Positions 11,901 to 22,512 of a stretch of DNA of 62,836 nt are shown piece by piece. Origin of the DNA: Cytidiella melzeri. Its lineage: Eukaryota > Basidiomycota > Agaricomycetes > Polyporales > Irpicaceae. A program made the position numbers and the translations under genes. Location of the stretch: assembly GCA_022592445.1 (NCBI GenBank), contig JABYQR010000275.1, positions 1 through 62,836 on the forward strand. The letters are read 5' to 3'. The notes under the pieces are model-generated. The model was not told where the DNA came from. It did no database searches and was given only the letters and a program-made list of their open reading frames with translations. Within the stretch, counting starts at the first letter, position 1, and every line of letters begins with the position of its first letter.

Positions 11901-12500
11901 TTTGCACGTGTGGAGAGGCGTTGGCTTGCTAATGGCCCTACTTTGGATACCTGAGATTGACAATATGGATCAATATACAGTACGTACGCTTTGCCACCAG
12001 CTCATTGCACGTTCTTGATCAAGACTTCTTCCGTGGCAGGCCGATGTAGATATTGCCACAGCAAATGTTCTGGACCTCTTTTCAATTCTTGATCCGACGA
12101 AGATCATCTGGAAATCAAAGCTGCACCTTCTTCTCCATGCCTCAGGGGACACCCGCCGCTTTGGACCACTTGTTGGCCTCTCGACTGAATCATACGAGCG
12201 CTTTAATCAAGTTTTCCGGCAGTGCTCTGTTTTCTCCAACCATCTTGCACCGAGTCGCGATATTGCGCACCAGCTTGCCAATCAAGAAAGTCTGAAACAT
12301 CGTGTCACAGGAGGGTGGTGGAAAACCTCAAATGAACCCAAGTCAACGCCTCGCGGTGTGGACACTCAGGAAGGCGACAAAGAGGAAAACGTTACATGCC
12401 AGTGGGTGCAAGCAGGCGTGGGTGTTTGGGACCTAATTCGAGGTAATGCAGATATTTGGGATACTCTAGGCTGGAATGACAGCCAGCCGGAGCGTCCAGT
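8996..12500 (+). CDS. Large transposase-like protein (CMC/EnSpm-like family), 3'-truncated
   Basis: This is a multi-exon gene starting MPVKKKLPE (ATG 8996), with an intron at about 9024-9071. The N-terminus has a zinc-finger-like cluster (CVLC with downstream His and Cys: [18 protein letters not shown]). The central part contains [32 protein letters not shown] with a [10 protein letters not shown] cysteine cluster, and [17 protein letters not shown]. The C-terminal exons have [36 protein letters not shown] and [10 protein letters not shown]. These blocks recur in a basidiomycete family I associate with tnp2/EnSpm-like transposons, but I cannot name it with certainty. The frame runs to about 12500 (IWDTLGWND), where it abuts a gypsy gag fragment and the true C-terminus is lost. 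Exon limits are approximate. Confidence 0.6.
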
Positions 12501-13054
12501 GCTAAGAAACGGCGTGCATCGCTGCTAGCATTGCCTTTGAAACTGGCAGGTTTTTCCACAACCCTTTCCCTTGATCGGTTGTTGACCGGTTGCTGATTCT
12601 GAATCAGCGCTGTGATGGCTTGTGTCAGCTGTTGCTGACCAAGGAGCAGGGCTTGCAGCAATTGTTCTGCAGAAGGAGGAGACGATGGCTCTTGTACAGG
12701 GGCTGGGGTGGGCACCCTGGATGCATGCTGGGAAACGTTGGTGGAGTCCATCTGATACTGTTCCTGCGTGAAGGTTCGATCAAAGTCTTCTTCAGGTTTG
12801 GGCAGAGGTGGGAGAGATTCAAGAATGCGACTTTCTTGCCAGTGATGGATGGGTCGATACTGGTTTGCGTAACGACCAGGATATTCTATTCTGTTGTAGC
12901 GATTGGGACACGGTTGTACTTCACAAACTTGATGTCCTTCGTCTGAGTCGTAACACTCGTCTCTGAGGGTTTGTTGGTTGAAGGTGTGTGGATAATTTTC
13001 GCAGGGAAGATGATCTCTAGACCAAATGCTACTCTCAGGACTTTGGGAAACCAC
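12501..13054 (-). pseudogene. G1 Gag N-terminal part, truncated
   Basis: It contains the blocks WSRDHLPCENYPH, CPNRYNRIEYPGRYANQY, EEDFDRTFTQEQYQMDST, a Ser/Pro/Gln-rich stretch, and RVVEKPASFKGNASSDARRF, which ends at the break. It matches the full-length G1 gag but keeps an Arg codon (CGA) where that copy has TGA. The zinc knuckle is lost. The frame opens on GTG, not ATG, because it is continuous with the upstream ORF across a TAG. Confidence 0.82.
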
Positions 13055-13066
13055 CCTGTATTCTAC

Positions 13067-13825
13067 CTAGAACGAGATGAAGTACTCGTCCGCCCAAACG
13101 TTGTCTAAAGCTTTGAACACCTGTTCGTAATTTCTCCTGAGACCCGTAAAACTAATTCTCCCAATTGCCTTTAATCCCCAATCCAGCAGCTGCCACTCAC
13201 GATGAGTGATGACAAAGGCTTGGGTTGGTAGCTCTTCCAAAAGCTTTTCTAACTTCTGTTTCACCTGCTCGAAATGAAGCTTCGTGTCTTTGTGAAGCTG
13301 GTGGTATTTGTCGATGGTGGGGAGAATCGACAAGCGTTGGAGTGTGGCGGTGAGCTTTGGGGTGAAGATGCCTCGAAGGTCTTCTGGAGTGTGCTTACGG
13401 AAGTCGATGAGAGTCGGCTTTGCTGCTATGAGGGCCGCGCTAGGATTGGTAGTAGGCCGGGCTGTGAAGCGTTCTGCTAATGAGGGTTTCTTAGGAAGAT
13501 CTGCTAGAGCCTGTGCTCGTTCGCGTGCGGTGCGGGCGGCGAACTCTTTTGACTCTGCGCGGAGTTTCTCAAACTCCTCTACTGTGGGGAATCTGTGTGT
13601 GAGGGCAGAACCCTTGGGTTTACGACGACCGACGTAGGAGGCAACAGCCTTGAGTTCCTTCTCCGTGTATTTGTGACTCTGGCCACGTGCGTGCTCTGCG
13701 TCGAGTTGATCAAACACCGCCTGAGGTAAGGCGCGATGGATCTGGACTTCTCGACGTGCTTGGTTCAGATCCTTGTGCAAAGGATCTGGACAAGCGGTGA
13801 AACGGGAGTGGGATTCTTTCGGCAC
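13067..13825 (-). CDS. G1 upstream ORF1 (252 aa), intact in this copy
   Basis: The ORF starts MPKESHSRF at the first ATG after the 5' LTR and ends DEYFISF followed by TAG (13067-13069). It is rich in Lys, Glu, Arg and Ala with helical, coiled-coil-like stretches (VEEFEKLRAESKEFAARTAR, LHFEQVKQKLEKLLEEL) and has no enzyme motif. It corresponds to the region before Gag in G1. After the TAG the same frame continues into Gag. It may be a Gag N-terminal extension made by readthrough, or a separate leader protein. The other G1 copy has a 70-bp deletion in this ORF. Confidence 0.75.
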   Translation of the reverse strand: MPKESHSRFTACPDPLHKDLNQARREVQIHRALPQAVFDQLDAEHARGQSHKYTEKELKAVASYVGRRKPKGSALTHRFPTVEEFEKLRAESKEFAARTARERAQALADLPKKPSLAERFTARPTTNPSAALIAAKPTLIDFRKHTPEDLRGIFTPKLTATLQRLSILPTIDKYHQLHKDTKLHFEQVKQKLEKLLEELPTQAFVITHREWQLLDWGLKAIGRISFTGLRRNYEQVFKALDNVWADEYFISF

Positions 13826-13997
13826 TAAGAATCAACCACGGAAAGTGAACGAGTTAGCGATCAAGCACGTCAAGACGGACGGCAATGGCTTACTCTCAAA
13901 CGTAGGGGGGAATAAACTTTTTAAAACTGGGGGGACAGGAAGGCTTGATCCAAGCTAAGGGCAGTCGTGCCGGTAGCTGTGTGGTATCTTGACCTAA

Positions 13998-14737
13998 TGT
14001 CGCGGAGCGACTGCTGCTATGCTGATAACCCTAAAAGGGGAGTGTAGTAGAGGGGAAGGGAGGTGGATCTCCAACGACGACAACGAGGTCAAAGTCGATG
14101 ATGAGCAGGCAAGCAGGCACTGAGGCCGGATACTGGCAGTGCAAATGACGAAGTTAATAGCATGCTTATACTAGGTTACATTGAGTAACTCACCTGGCAG
14201 TGCAAATGACGAAGAGGTCAAGATGCAGAACCAGGGAGGGTAAGGGGTACTATATATACTGTGTCTGGGTGGTCTGTGCACCAGTTCCCACACTAGGGAC
14301 TGGAGTAACTGTGGGACTGGAGTAACAATAGAACAATAAGGAACCCGGGTAACTGTCAAGGACCGGGGTAACTGTCAAGGACCTGAGTAACTGTCAAGGA
14401 CCAGGGTACGTAGAACAATAGAGCTAGAACAATACAACAATAGAACAATAGGATAAGAATAATAGAACAATAAGACCTGGGGGAATCCCTGGGGAATCCC
14501 CATCAATGGAAGAGGAACAATAGAACAATAGCCTAGGTTGATCTGGAACCGCTCCAGACTGAGTCTAGGGTTTGGGTCTGGACTATTGATAAATAAGGCA
14601 GGATGTCACGTGACCCAGGTTAGGGTTAGGTCCGGTAACACTCCTAGCCGGAAAATAAGCGCTCTAAATAGGCGCCTAAGGCTGTAAACTTGTGAAAATA
14701 TTGGAAAAATCCGGTCTCTGTTGGACTATCCATGTCA
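13998..14737 (-). repeat. 5' LTR of truncated G1 copy (740 bp)
   Basis: On the plus strand it begins TGTCGCGG and ends CCATGTCA. It is a diverged relative of the 756-bp LTRs at 44423 and 51440. The internal 19-bp repeat (aactgtcaaggacc core) occurs about three times here and about six times in the full-length copy. The primer-binding site follows on the minus strand as in the full element (plus-strand atcttgacct just left of 13998). Confidence 0.9.
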
Positions 14738-14834
14738 CATTGCTTCTTGGCCTTCTTCACCTGTTTTGACAGAGTGTGGTTAACCATCAACGGAGGCTCA
14801 GGGACGTGAGATGTGCAACATGAAAGGCTGTGTT
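14738..14834. other. Short unassigned sequence between two LTRs
   Basis: 97 bp between the G1 5' LTR and the G3 LTR. It is probably remnant host or transposon sequence. No feature recognised. Confidence 0.4.
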
Positions 14835-16328
14835 TGTTGTGGATGGCCTGACTAGCCCTTATTTTTTGTATTTTACCTCTAGGTTTTACCTTTGAAACCA
14901 GGTTGGAACCCAGTTGCAACCTAGCTTGCAACCCTCTCTGCACAAAACCCTTGCACGTCTATTGAGCGCCCGTATCACGTGGCTTAGATGCTCTACATAG
15001 TCACGTTCCTTGCTGCTATGTCACACTGGCACGTGACTCAGCTTATGTAAGACTACATGGCTACAACCACATGGCTCAGCCTGTAACAGTAATGCTACAC
15101 TCACCAGATAAGTTGGTTAACTTGAGGGGGATGTGGTGAGATAGAGAGTAAGAGTGGTGGTGAGCAAAGTACTGATGGGTACTGAGTAGTCCTGGTTCAA
15201 CAGAGTGGATAAGACTGAGGGGATATGCCCTCAGTAGTGCCTCTATATATACATAAAGGGGAGGACCCCAGGTACTACCCTAAGACCCCTAATACCTACA
15301 TGAGTAAGTGAAGTAATCTACCTTACTAAGCATGCCCTATGGCCTAGTAGTGCCACTTCAATAATCAACCAATAGCGATTGTCCCCATGACCTGACCCCA
15401 TGACCCAGTTCCAAGGCTAGACTTGTTCTAGTTTGTTCTAAGACAAGGCTAGACTTTTCCAGAAGGTTCTAAGAACTATGACATCATCTAATGGAATGTT
15501 CTATACTATGACATCATAGTTCCAGCATGTTCCACAAGGTTCCAGAGAGTTCTATCATGTGATACACAGATAAGGAAAGGAGTGCATCAGCGCATCAGAG
15601 ACAGATGGCACATCAGCGCATCAATTGATAGGCACTGAAAATAAGCGCCGGAATAAGTGCCTGATAAGCGCCAGATAAGCGCTGGTTAAGCGCCTAAATA
15701 GACGCCAGATAAGTGCTGGATAAGCGCCTAAATAGACGCCTAAATATTCCCAATAATACCGTTGCCTGGTAAGGCAAGTCTTGTAGAAACATTGAAAATC
15801 TGTGACACAGCCCATAGCCAGGGTTTGACATCATAGATACTGCTCACATGGACTCCTGTTGTTCTTTAGCCATTGTTCTCTTTATGGGAGAGTGTTCTCA
15901 CAGGTGTGGGAATGGAATACAATAACTGGTCTCCTTTTAGATAGATTCTCTCACGAGTAGAGGTCTTGGCAGAGTCATTATAGCTATTGTTCTCCTTTAG
16001 GTAGTTCTATTGTTCTTTGTTCACACGGCTTCTTGCAAAGTCTGCCCTTAACATGGTCTGTGTGCAGGTCCCTGAAGTCTATATATACTGCTGCATGTAC
16101 GCTCCTGACCCCCCATCTTGACGTCTTGGTCTTTACTGGGCTAGGTAAGCAATCCCCTCTTGTACTACATAGCTGGTAGTCAGAATACTAATCTGGTCTT
16201 TACTGGGCTAGATACTTGAACAAAGTCTGATAGCTGGTGAAAGCATTGTGCTTCACGCCTGCCACCACCTCCTCGTTGATTTCCACTTTGTGTCCCTGTT
16301 TGTCATGTCGAGCCCCATCTCTGTGTCA
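14835..16328 (+). repeat. G3 LTR, split by a G2 solo LTR
   Basis: The two arms, 14835-15081 and 15813-16328 (about 763 bp together), match the G3 LTR at 41413-42156 in the same orientation. The break falls in the conserved stretch ggctcagcccatag. The left end is TGTTGTGG instead of TGTCATGG and the right end GTGTCA instead of GTGACA, so this is an older, mutated copy. I found no matching target duplication, which fits age or later rearrangement. The repeated ~20-bp leader block and TATATATA box are conserved. Confidence 0.85.
15082..15807 (-). repeat. Solo LTR of gypsy family G2 nested in a G3 LTR
   Basis: This 726-bp unit begins TGTAACAG and ends TCTGTGACA. It is flanked by CAGCC at 15077-15081 and 15808-15812. 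It matches the LTR of the G2 element at 59011-59690 (680 bp). The length difference comes mainly from a cluster of TAAGCGCC-like short repeats near the right end. Strand is inferred from the G2 element, whose coding strand is minus. No internal region remains. Confidence 0.92.
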
Positions 16329-17043
16329 CCTTGAAGCAGAATCAGGCTGTGATTATAGCTCTTGCTGTACTTACTCATAACAAGATTAATTGTCATATAA
16401 CAAAATTTGTATAACACTCTGTTACATACATCTCCTGCTGTCTGCTGTCTGTCCTCTCTAGGCTCTGACCCCCACTCTACTGTGGCTATGTACCATCACC
16501 TAGTACAATTCAATGTGAATTTGAACAAGGTAGCATACATAACAACTATGTAGACACATCTGGACATATGTGTTTTTTTGTGCTACAAAGGGTTTTGCTT
16601 ACAGAAACCATAGTCAGTAAGCTAGACAAGATATAATGCTTGAGGTAGCTTTGCACCCAAGTACTTGGCCAATTCTGATATGTAATACAGATTACTTATT
16701 GTTGTGTTGAGAAATCAGCCATGTTCAGAGTGCAGTCTGATTAATAGTCTGATTCAGAACAATGATGGCAGGAAAAATCACCACTTGATCAGACCTTGAA
16801 CCACTGATAATTAACCTACTCTGAACTCCCCTAATGTTCCAGCACCTTCCATAGTAACATGATCAGTCTACCTACTTGCCAGTGCACAGTCACATGTACT
16901 TTATCACATGCATGAGTCATATCTACTTTGACAATTGTGTACTTCCCTTCTCCTGAATCCTTCCCTTGCTTCCTTGTGCCTAGTCATCATCATCCCCCTC
17001 TCCATCACCTACATCACTCCCCTGTTACAGGTGGCTGTCCTGT
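16329..17043. other. Intergenic, no gene recognised
   Basis: No supported ORF. A small ctgctgtctgctgtctgtcc simple repeat is at about 16435-16454. It serves as the 3' flank of the secreted-protein gene on the minus strand. Confidence 0.45.
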
Positions 17044-17514
17044 TTATCCCTCTGGATGCTTACCCCTCCACCAATTGATCTTTTGTTTCAGGTAAGTCCA
17101 GATTGGTGTTTTGATAACTGTCTCTTGATCAAGGAAATGTTTCCGTGCCTCCCATGTGTCCCTTTCATCATCTGATGCATCTTCACCAGGCCCATTAGCT
17201 GCATAGTTCTGATCCACCTTTGCTTTTTGCCAGACATACTCTGACCACCACTGGGGTATCTCTTTTGGTGGTAGATCAGCTGGTGGACCTGGCCGCGATG
17301 ATCCTGGCTCTGGTGGCATCCTTTTGGTGATCTGATGCAGACCGGTAAGATTGCCTGCGCCTGCGCTCCATCTCTCTGAGCTGGTGGGGTTGCTGGAGGG
17401 AGCTGGAGAGTGAGACCCTGTACTGTTGTTGTACGGAATGGCAGACGCAGGCACCATGTGGACTGTGCTGGTGACAACAGCAGCACATAAAATGAGAAAG
17501 GTCAAGTGCTGCAT
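17044..17514 (-). CDS. Small secreted protein, function unknown (156 aa)
   Basis: The ATG at 17514 starts a classic signal peptide: MQHLTFLILCAAVVTSTVHM followed by VPASA, a plausible cleavage site near residue 25. The mature part is Ser/Pro/Gly-rich (residues about 28-85), then a Trp-containing, charged C-terminal half (PQWWSEYVWQK, SDDERDTWEARKHF, TYLKQKINWW). It lacks the many cysteines of typical apoplastic effectors. It is a single exon as read; a short terminal intron cannot be excluded. I do not recognise a family. Being small, secreted and transposon-flanked makes it an effector candidate, but that is inference. Confidence 0.6.
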   Translation of the reverse strand: MQHLTFLILCAAVVTSTVHMVPASAIPYNNSTGSHSPAPSSNPTSSERWSAGAGNLTGLHQITKRMPPEPGSSRPGPPADLPPKEIPQWWSEYVWQKAKVDQNYAANGPGEDASDDERDTWEARKHFLDQETVIKTPIWTYLKQKINWWRGKHPEG

Positions 17515-17693
17515 GATGATATGGTCTGGGGAAGGGTTTTGGATAGATAGTGGGACAGTTAGCTGTGAGAGTGGTGTTAGCAGAGTGACCTAAAGCAGAG
17601 AATGACATACCTACCGGCCAGCAATGGAAGCCACAGAATGACCTGGGGAAATGGATGTGTGATGATGAGGTGGAAGGATGGTGGCATGGGGGT

Positions 17694-18175
17694 TTATATC
17701 ATAACCTGTTGTTTGTATGCAGTGGCGATGTGGCAGAGGCTATACTGTACAAATTCAAGTAGGTTAGCTCCCATCTCCAACATGACCTCTATTGCTTCCT
17801 CATGATAGGAGTTGTGTGGGTGAGCATCCTCCCACCCCAGCACATATCTCTCGGTAGGTTTGTACTTGCCTGATTTACCCTTGTACAACCACCAAACACT
17901 CAGTTCATTGTTCTATGTAACCCTGTGGTGGTAACTATCAGCAGAATCAGGAAGACATGCAAACAAGTCTTCATCAACAGATGTATACAGTTTGCCAAGG
18001 GCGGCGGCAATTTCATGTGCGTAGGGCGGCAGAGTTGCATCATTACGCCACTAAGTACTGGTGTTCAGACTCACAAAGTGAATCAACATCTGTTAACCAG
18101 CGCTGACATGACGTTGTCATCACCACTGCAATCCCACAGCAGTGCCTCCTCTGCGCCAAACAGTTTTTAGGAGTC
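17694..18175 (-). pseudogene. Unidentified coding fragment, three exon-like blocks
   Basis: On the minus strand three blocks read as protein: LFGAEEALLWDCSGDDNVM (about 18145-18090), LPPYAHEIAAALGKLYTSVD (about 18035-17945), and YKGKSGKYKPTERYVLGWED ending in AYKQQVMI and a stop at 17694. The first junction fits a GT-AG intron (GTTAAC to CTTAG) but the second is unclear. No start codon is evident, so it is probably the 3' part of a longer, decaying gene. The family is unknown to me. Confidence 0.4.
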
Positions 18176-18810
18176 ATGATCCAGGCGCTAGCGCCTTGTA
18201 AACCCTGGCCAAGGTGACCGCACCTGCAAAACATACACGCGGGTCTCTCGAGGTGAGGAGGGAGAATATCATCACATACTTCGGCTCATCATCCACCATC
18301 CTCAATACACACCCACAGACTATCCAGCTCGACTGAATACTCTCCCCTGTCTCCCAGGCCTCACCAAGGTTTGCAAGCGGGACCAGGTTGTTAAATGAAA
18401 CGCTCAACGTGTCCCGGATGTATGATGGGACACAAGACAGGGGGGCGTATCGAGGGAGGGGATGTAGCAGCGAGACTGAGTCATCCACAGCTCATTTTGT
18501 CCCCAGCTGTCCGCCGGGTAAGGTGACAAGCAAGTGCGGGTTGTCGTCTTCGGTATGGTCAGAGGGGTCGTCCTCACCGGCAATATGGCAGTACGTTCCG
18601 AGAAGAACAGTACGAATTTTATTGCCAGTATCTGAACCCGACCGCGAGTCGCTGCCCTCCTTGGAGTGTGGCTGCACAATTTGTTGCATCTTGAACACAT
18701 TGTCACTGATATATGTACATGAGGACGCGCCCAGTAGTCTCACCGGTTGGTAGGATCAGAGTCAAGGACTCAGTGAAAGAACCCGTCGCCGTCCTGGCTA
18801 TGCGATAGAG
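18174..18810 (-). pseudogene. Unidentified decayed coding region
   Basis: Segments in different frames look coding: RTATGSFTESLTLILPTGET (about 18800-18740), DNVFKMQQIVQPHSKEG through GEDDPSDHTEDDNPHLLVTL (18715-18492), and SVSLLHPLPRYAPLSCVPSY through DDEPKYVMIFSLLTSRDPR (18480-18230). Frames change near 18735 and 18490 without convincing splice sites. The content is consistent with one old host gene that has lost its frame, possibly together with the fragment downstream. No domain recognised. Confidence 0.4.
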
Positions 18811-20101
18811 AGAGATCCACCAGCGTCAACTAGTCTACACGGGCGTTCAACATCTTTGTCTGAGCGTTAACCAGCTCGAGACATTCCTTGGCAATGGCGC
18901 GCAACGTCTTCCCGCCCTGTGTTCACCCCTTCATCAGTGGCCCCCCCCATGGTAGTGGCTGCGTACTCGACCATCGCCACCTGCTACCCGACCAACTTCG
19001 GAATCAAGGCGCAGACTCGCGGCACACAAAACGCCAGCCTCCATCGCCAGTTCAGCATGTCTTTGTCGAGATCAATCGATGACCTGGGAGGGTAATGGTG
19101 GTGGCGAACAGGCATCCCCAACTATGTCAAGGGGGAGGACTTACTAGAATCACAGGAAGCAACGATGGCGACTATGTACAGCTTCTACGCCTCTTTTTCA
19201 TGCTCCCAGTCTCGCTCGGAGGGTCCCGTTGAGCAGCGACAGCACTTGAAGACGGCGGCTGGATGAGGACAATCAGGACGAGTATGATGACGGCGTTGTG
19301 CCAGCTGGCGTTTGACGACAGCTCGATGCTGAGCTCAAGCTCGTCAACGAGGTGCTAGAACATGTCCCGCTTCATCTCTTTCGTCGACACACGACGCTAA
19401 ACTAGGGATGAAAAAATCCATCAAGTACGAGGGGTAGGAACAAGTCCTTGGACGTTTTGCTACATGTCGGCATGTATGTATATTTGCTCTCTCGCTCATA
19501 CAAATGCGACTAGCAATGAGGTGATCATGGGAATCCTCCCACAGCGGCAGTGCTGCCTCCGGGCTACTTCCACACCAAACAGTGATCTCTAGGTACGCAC
19601 CACGAGCTCCCGAGAGACTGAGCTCCATGTACTCGACTAGATGACACTACCAAGATCTGAGCCGTTGAAAACAAATAAATCGCCCGCCGCGAGACATAAT
19701 GAGTGCTTCATCTGGAAAGCTGTGGAACCTACTTGTGTCTTTTCAGAGGCAAGAGTTAGAGCCTCGGTCACGAGCCTACTTGTACCGCTGAATCCGAACA
19801 TTAGAGTTGACTTCAGATGATATAGAATACTAATATGATGCGCTCAACGCATGCCTATCAGCCCTCGACCGCTTCTCCTCGTCTACCGCTCATTACTATC
19901 AAGGCCCACTGTCGGTAAGTCTGACTTAGTATCAACTGCGTAGCTTCCTGGCTAATATCCCAACGACATATCTTGGATGTACATAGCAATCCGTGTAGCC
20001 AGTCAACAAATTCACATGAAGTCAACTCGCTTCACCCCAGCATTCTGTGGTACTTAAGGTGCGAGAGTCTCAAGCGAGACTTCACTACATCACTGTGAAA
20101 G
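18811..20101. other. Mostly non-coding, possible relic exon
   Basis: No complete gene. A minus-strand stretch at 19344-19628 (YLEITVWCGSSPEAALPLWE) has protein-like composition and may be a relic exon. About 300 bp before 20102 should hold the promoter of the carboxylesterase gene. Confidence 0.35.
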
Positions 20102-22512
20102 ATGCTGCAGAAGACGTGCGTAGCCTTGTTGTGTATCATCTTTTGCACCTGCGTGCAAGCTTCATTCCGCCCCCCGCCCCCGGCTACGCCCATTGTTGAC
20201 TTGGGATACGCAACTTACCAAGGGAGCTACAACAAGACGACCGACACAACTAACTTCCTCGGCGTTCGATATGCCGCGTCTCCCGTTGGTACGAAAGTTG
20301 TTTGCCCTCGACTTATAGGGAACTTACGTTTCATCTCTTCCAGGAAAGCTTCGCTTCCAAGCTCCCGCACCTCCGTCGAATGAGAGGTCGCTGGGCATTC
20401 AAATGGCTGACACGCTGTCTACGGGATGTGTGCAATCCATCAACGGGGTCAACCAAACCACACCTTTCAGGAGTGGCAACGGTGATCACTTGCCTCAGCG
20501 AAGGCAGAGCACGCCGGATCCGGAAGATTGCTTATTCCTGAAGTGAGATTGCTTCAGGTTGTTGCTTGCGCGCGTTGGAACTCGGGAGTTGTTGATTCTG
20601 ATTCGATGCATTGCTAGCGTCTTCGTCTCTGGACAACTTACTCCAAATGCCAAGATGCCTGTGCTTGTCTGGATCCACGGCGGAGGGTACGTGCGCGAGT
20701 TCTGTGAAACATCTCAGCTGGCTACTGAACGATTCTCTATGCAGCTATGTTGCGTTGAGCACGTCAGGTCAGAGCGGCGATGACTTGATTGCTGAGGCGG
20801 GCGGAGGAATCGTCGCCGTAACCTTTGACTACCGCTTAGGCGTGTTCGGTGCGCAATGATTCACACTCTCGTTACTCCTCTGCCCTCATTCCTCATGCTT
20901 CTATCTCAGGATTTCTTCCTGGATCACAAGTCAAACAAAAGGGAGCTTTGAATGCAGGGCTGCGTAAGTAATCTGTAGCCTGGCTGAGCACGTAAAGTTA
21001 CTAATGGCGGGCATCATAGTTGATCAAGAAGCAGTATTGAAATGGGTACAACAGAACGTCTGTGGTCAATTTATCCTTTACACAAACTTGCGACTGGACT
21101 GACCGCGAATTGTGCGGCTGATAGATTCACCTCTTTGGGGGCGATCCTACACAAGTCACTATCTGGGGAGAATCGGCAGGTGAGCAGAGAGTATTCATCG
21201 AAATGCTTATATGCTTAGTCGACCTTGGTATAGGTGGCGGCTCCGTTGTACAGCATATGGTTGCGCACGGAGGTAATACGCAACCTCCGCTCTTCAAAGG
21301 GGCTATCTCGAGTTCCCTCTTCTTCCCCTCGCAGTACAACTTCAATGACACCATTCCGGAGGTAAGCTGGATGCTCCAATAACACGTCGGCCATTGGTTT
21401 CATATAACGCTGTGAATTCAGCAATTGTACGCCGAATTTGTGCATGCCACTGGGTACGTTTCTTAGTCATAGTGTGCAGCAATTGCTAATGTACGGCAAA
21501 GGTGTTCGAATGCAACAGATACGTTCGACTGCTTGGTCGACGTCGACGTAGCAACACTTGGAAACGTCAATTTGGAAATCAACGAGTCAGGATTCTTCGG
21601 CGTGTTCGTAGTGGTACCAGTCGTCGATGGCGAGTTCATTCAAACTTCACCGACCGCGCAGATTATCAAAGGGCCTCTGAATGGGGTGACTATCTCCCAG
21701 TAATATTTGAAAAGGCTTCGCTCACGTCATATCACCTGCAGGAGCGCCTCCTCACCGTCACCAACACATTCGAAGGAACGATCTTCGTCAATCCCAATTT
21801 CACAGCCCAAATGACAGTTGCAGACTACGTTACACAGCTCTTCCCGCACTTCAGCCAAGCCCAAATCAATGCAGCCGCTGCCCAGTACACCAATGTCACA
21901 TCCTTGAAGACTGTCACTGATAAAGCAATCGCCATTTATGGAGAGTGTATGTCGTGCCTTTTTCCTTCTGCGTGCAAGTTATCTGAGGACGAGACTTTTA
22001 GCTATTCTCATATGCCCAACGTACTTACTGCTCCAGTCGTTCCATGGTCCTGCGTACAAGGTGTTGTGCTTTGTAGACCCCATGAACTGTACAGGAAACT
22101 CACCCAATGACAGGCCGAGTTTGCCATCGCCCCTGGAACGCACTTCTCGGACACCCAGTACTACTTCCCCAGTGGAGGGTACGTTCCCAACCCCCCCCCC
22201 CCCTTGCCCATTCCTGGTTATATGAGCACTGACCACCCTTCGCTACCCATCAGGTTACCCCCTATCCCGATCGCCTCCCCTCCCGCACCCAAATTCACGA
22301 ACGTTCAGTTTGACGCCTCTTTCGCAGGCGCGTTCACGGCGTTCGCCAAGTTCGGCGACGTGAATCGCCACCCGGTCCCGCAAGTCATCACGCCACAGTG
22401 GGACATGTTCAGAGGCAGAAATACGGAGATGCTCTTCAACCGGACAGAGGATTATAAACCGGATATCAGAGCGTTCTCAACTGATCCGGGACTTCTGGAG
22501 CGATGCGCGTGA
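20102..22512 (+). CDS. Secreted type-B carboxylesterase/lipase
   Basis: Alpha/beta-hydrolase of the carboxylesterase/lipase family, hydrolysing ester bonds of lipids or aromatic esters outside the cell. A signal peptide starts at the ATG at 20102 (MLQKTCVALLCIIFCTCVQA). Family landmarks in order across many short introns are TNFLGVRYAASPVG, MPVLVWIHGGGY (oxyanion loop), IVAVTFDYRLGVFG, LFGGDPTQVTIWGESAG (nucleophile Ser; the motif is split by an intron at the final Gly), FKGAISSSLFFPSQYNFND, GTHFSDTQYYFPSG (probable catalytic His) and the C-terminal ITPQWDMFRGRNTEMLFN. One donor reads GTCTGT at about 21058. I saw no disabling mutation. Start and stop are clear; exon limits are approximate. 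Substrate cannot be told. Confidence 0.88.

Larger units (their letters stand above)
12501..14737 (-). mobile_element. Truncated gypsy element G1: 5' LTR, ORF1 and part of gag
   Basis: It reads on the minus strand from the 5' LTR (13998-14737) through an upstream ORF and into gag, where similarity to the full G1 copy at 44423-52195 stops abruptly at about 12501. The rest of gag, pol and the 3' LTR are missing. The break coincides exactly with the end of the transposase-like gene to its left, so deletion or recombination after insertion removed both the gypsy 3' part and the host transposon's right part. Confidence 0.88.

Noticed and set aside
15600..15760. CRISPR-like array of TAAGCGCC repeats
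   Set aside because: Short, irregular repeats inside an LTR of a eukaryotic retrotransposon, with no spacers of constant length and no cas genes.
14835..16328. Repeat-induced point mutation as cause of LTR decay
   Set aside because: Only a few C-to-T type changes at the ends were seen. Without a multi-copy alignment the pattern cannot be separated from ordinary CpG decay.
22186..22204. Poly-C tract inside the carboxylesterase gene as a frameshift
   Set aside because: It lies in a probable intron or at an intron border between the YYFPSG and C-terminal exons, so its length does not affect the reading frame.
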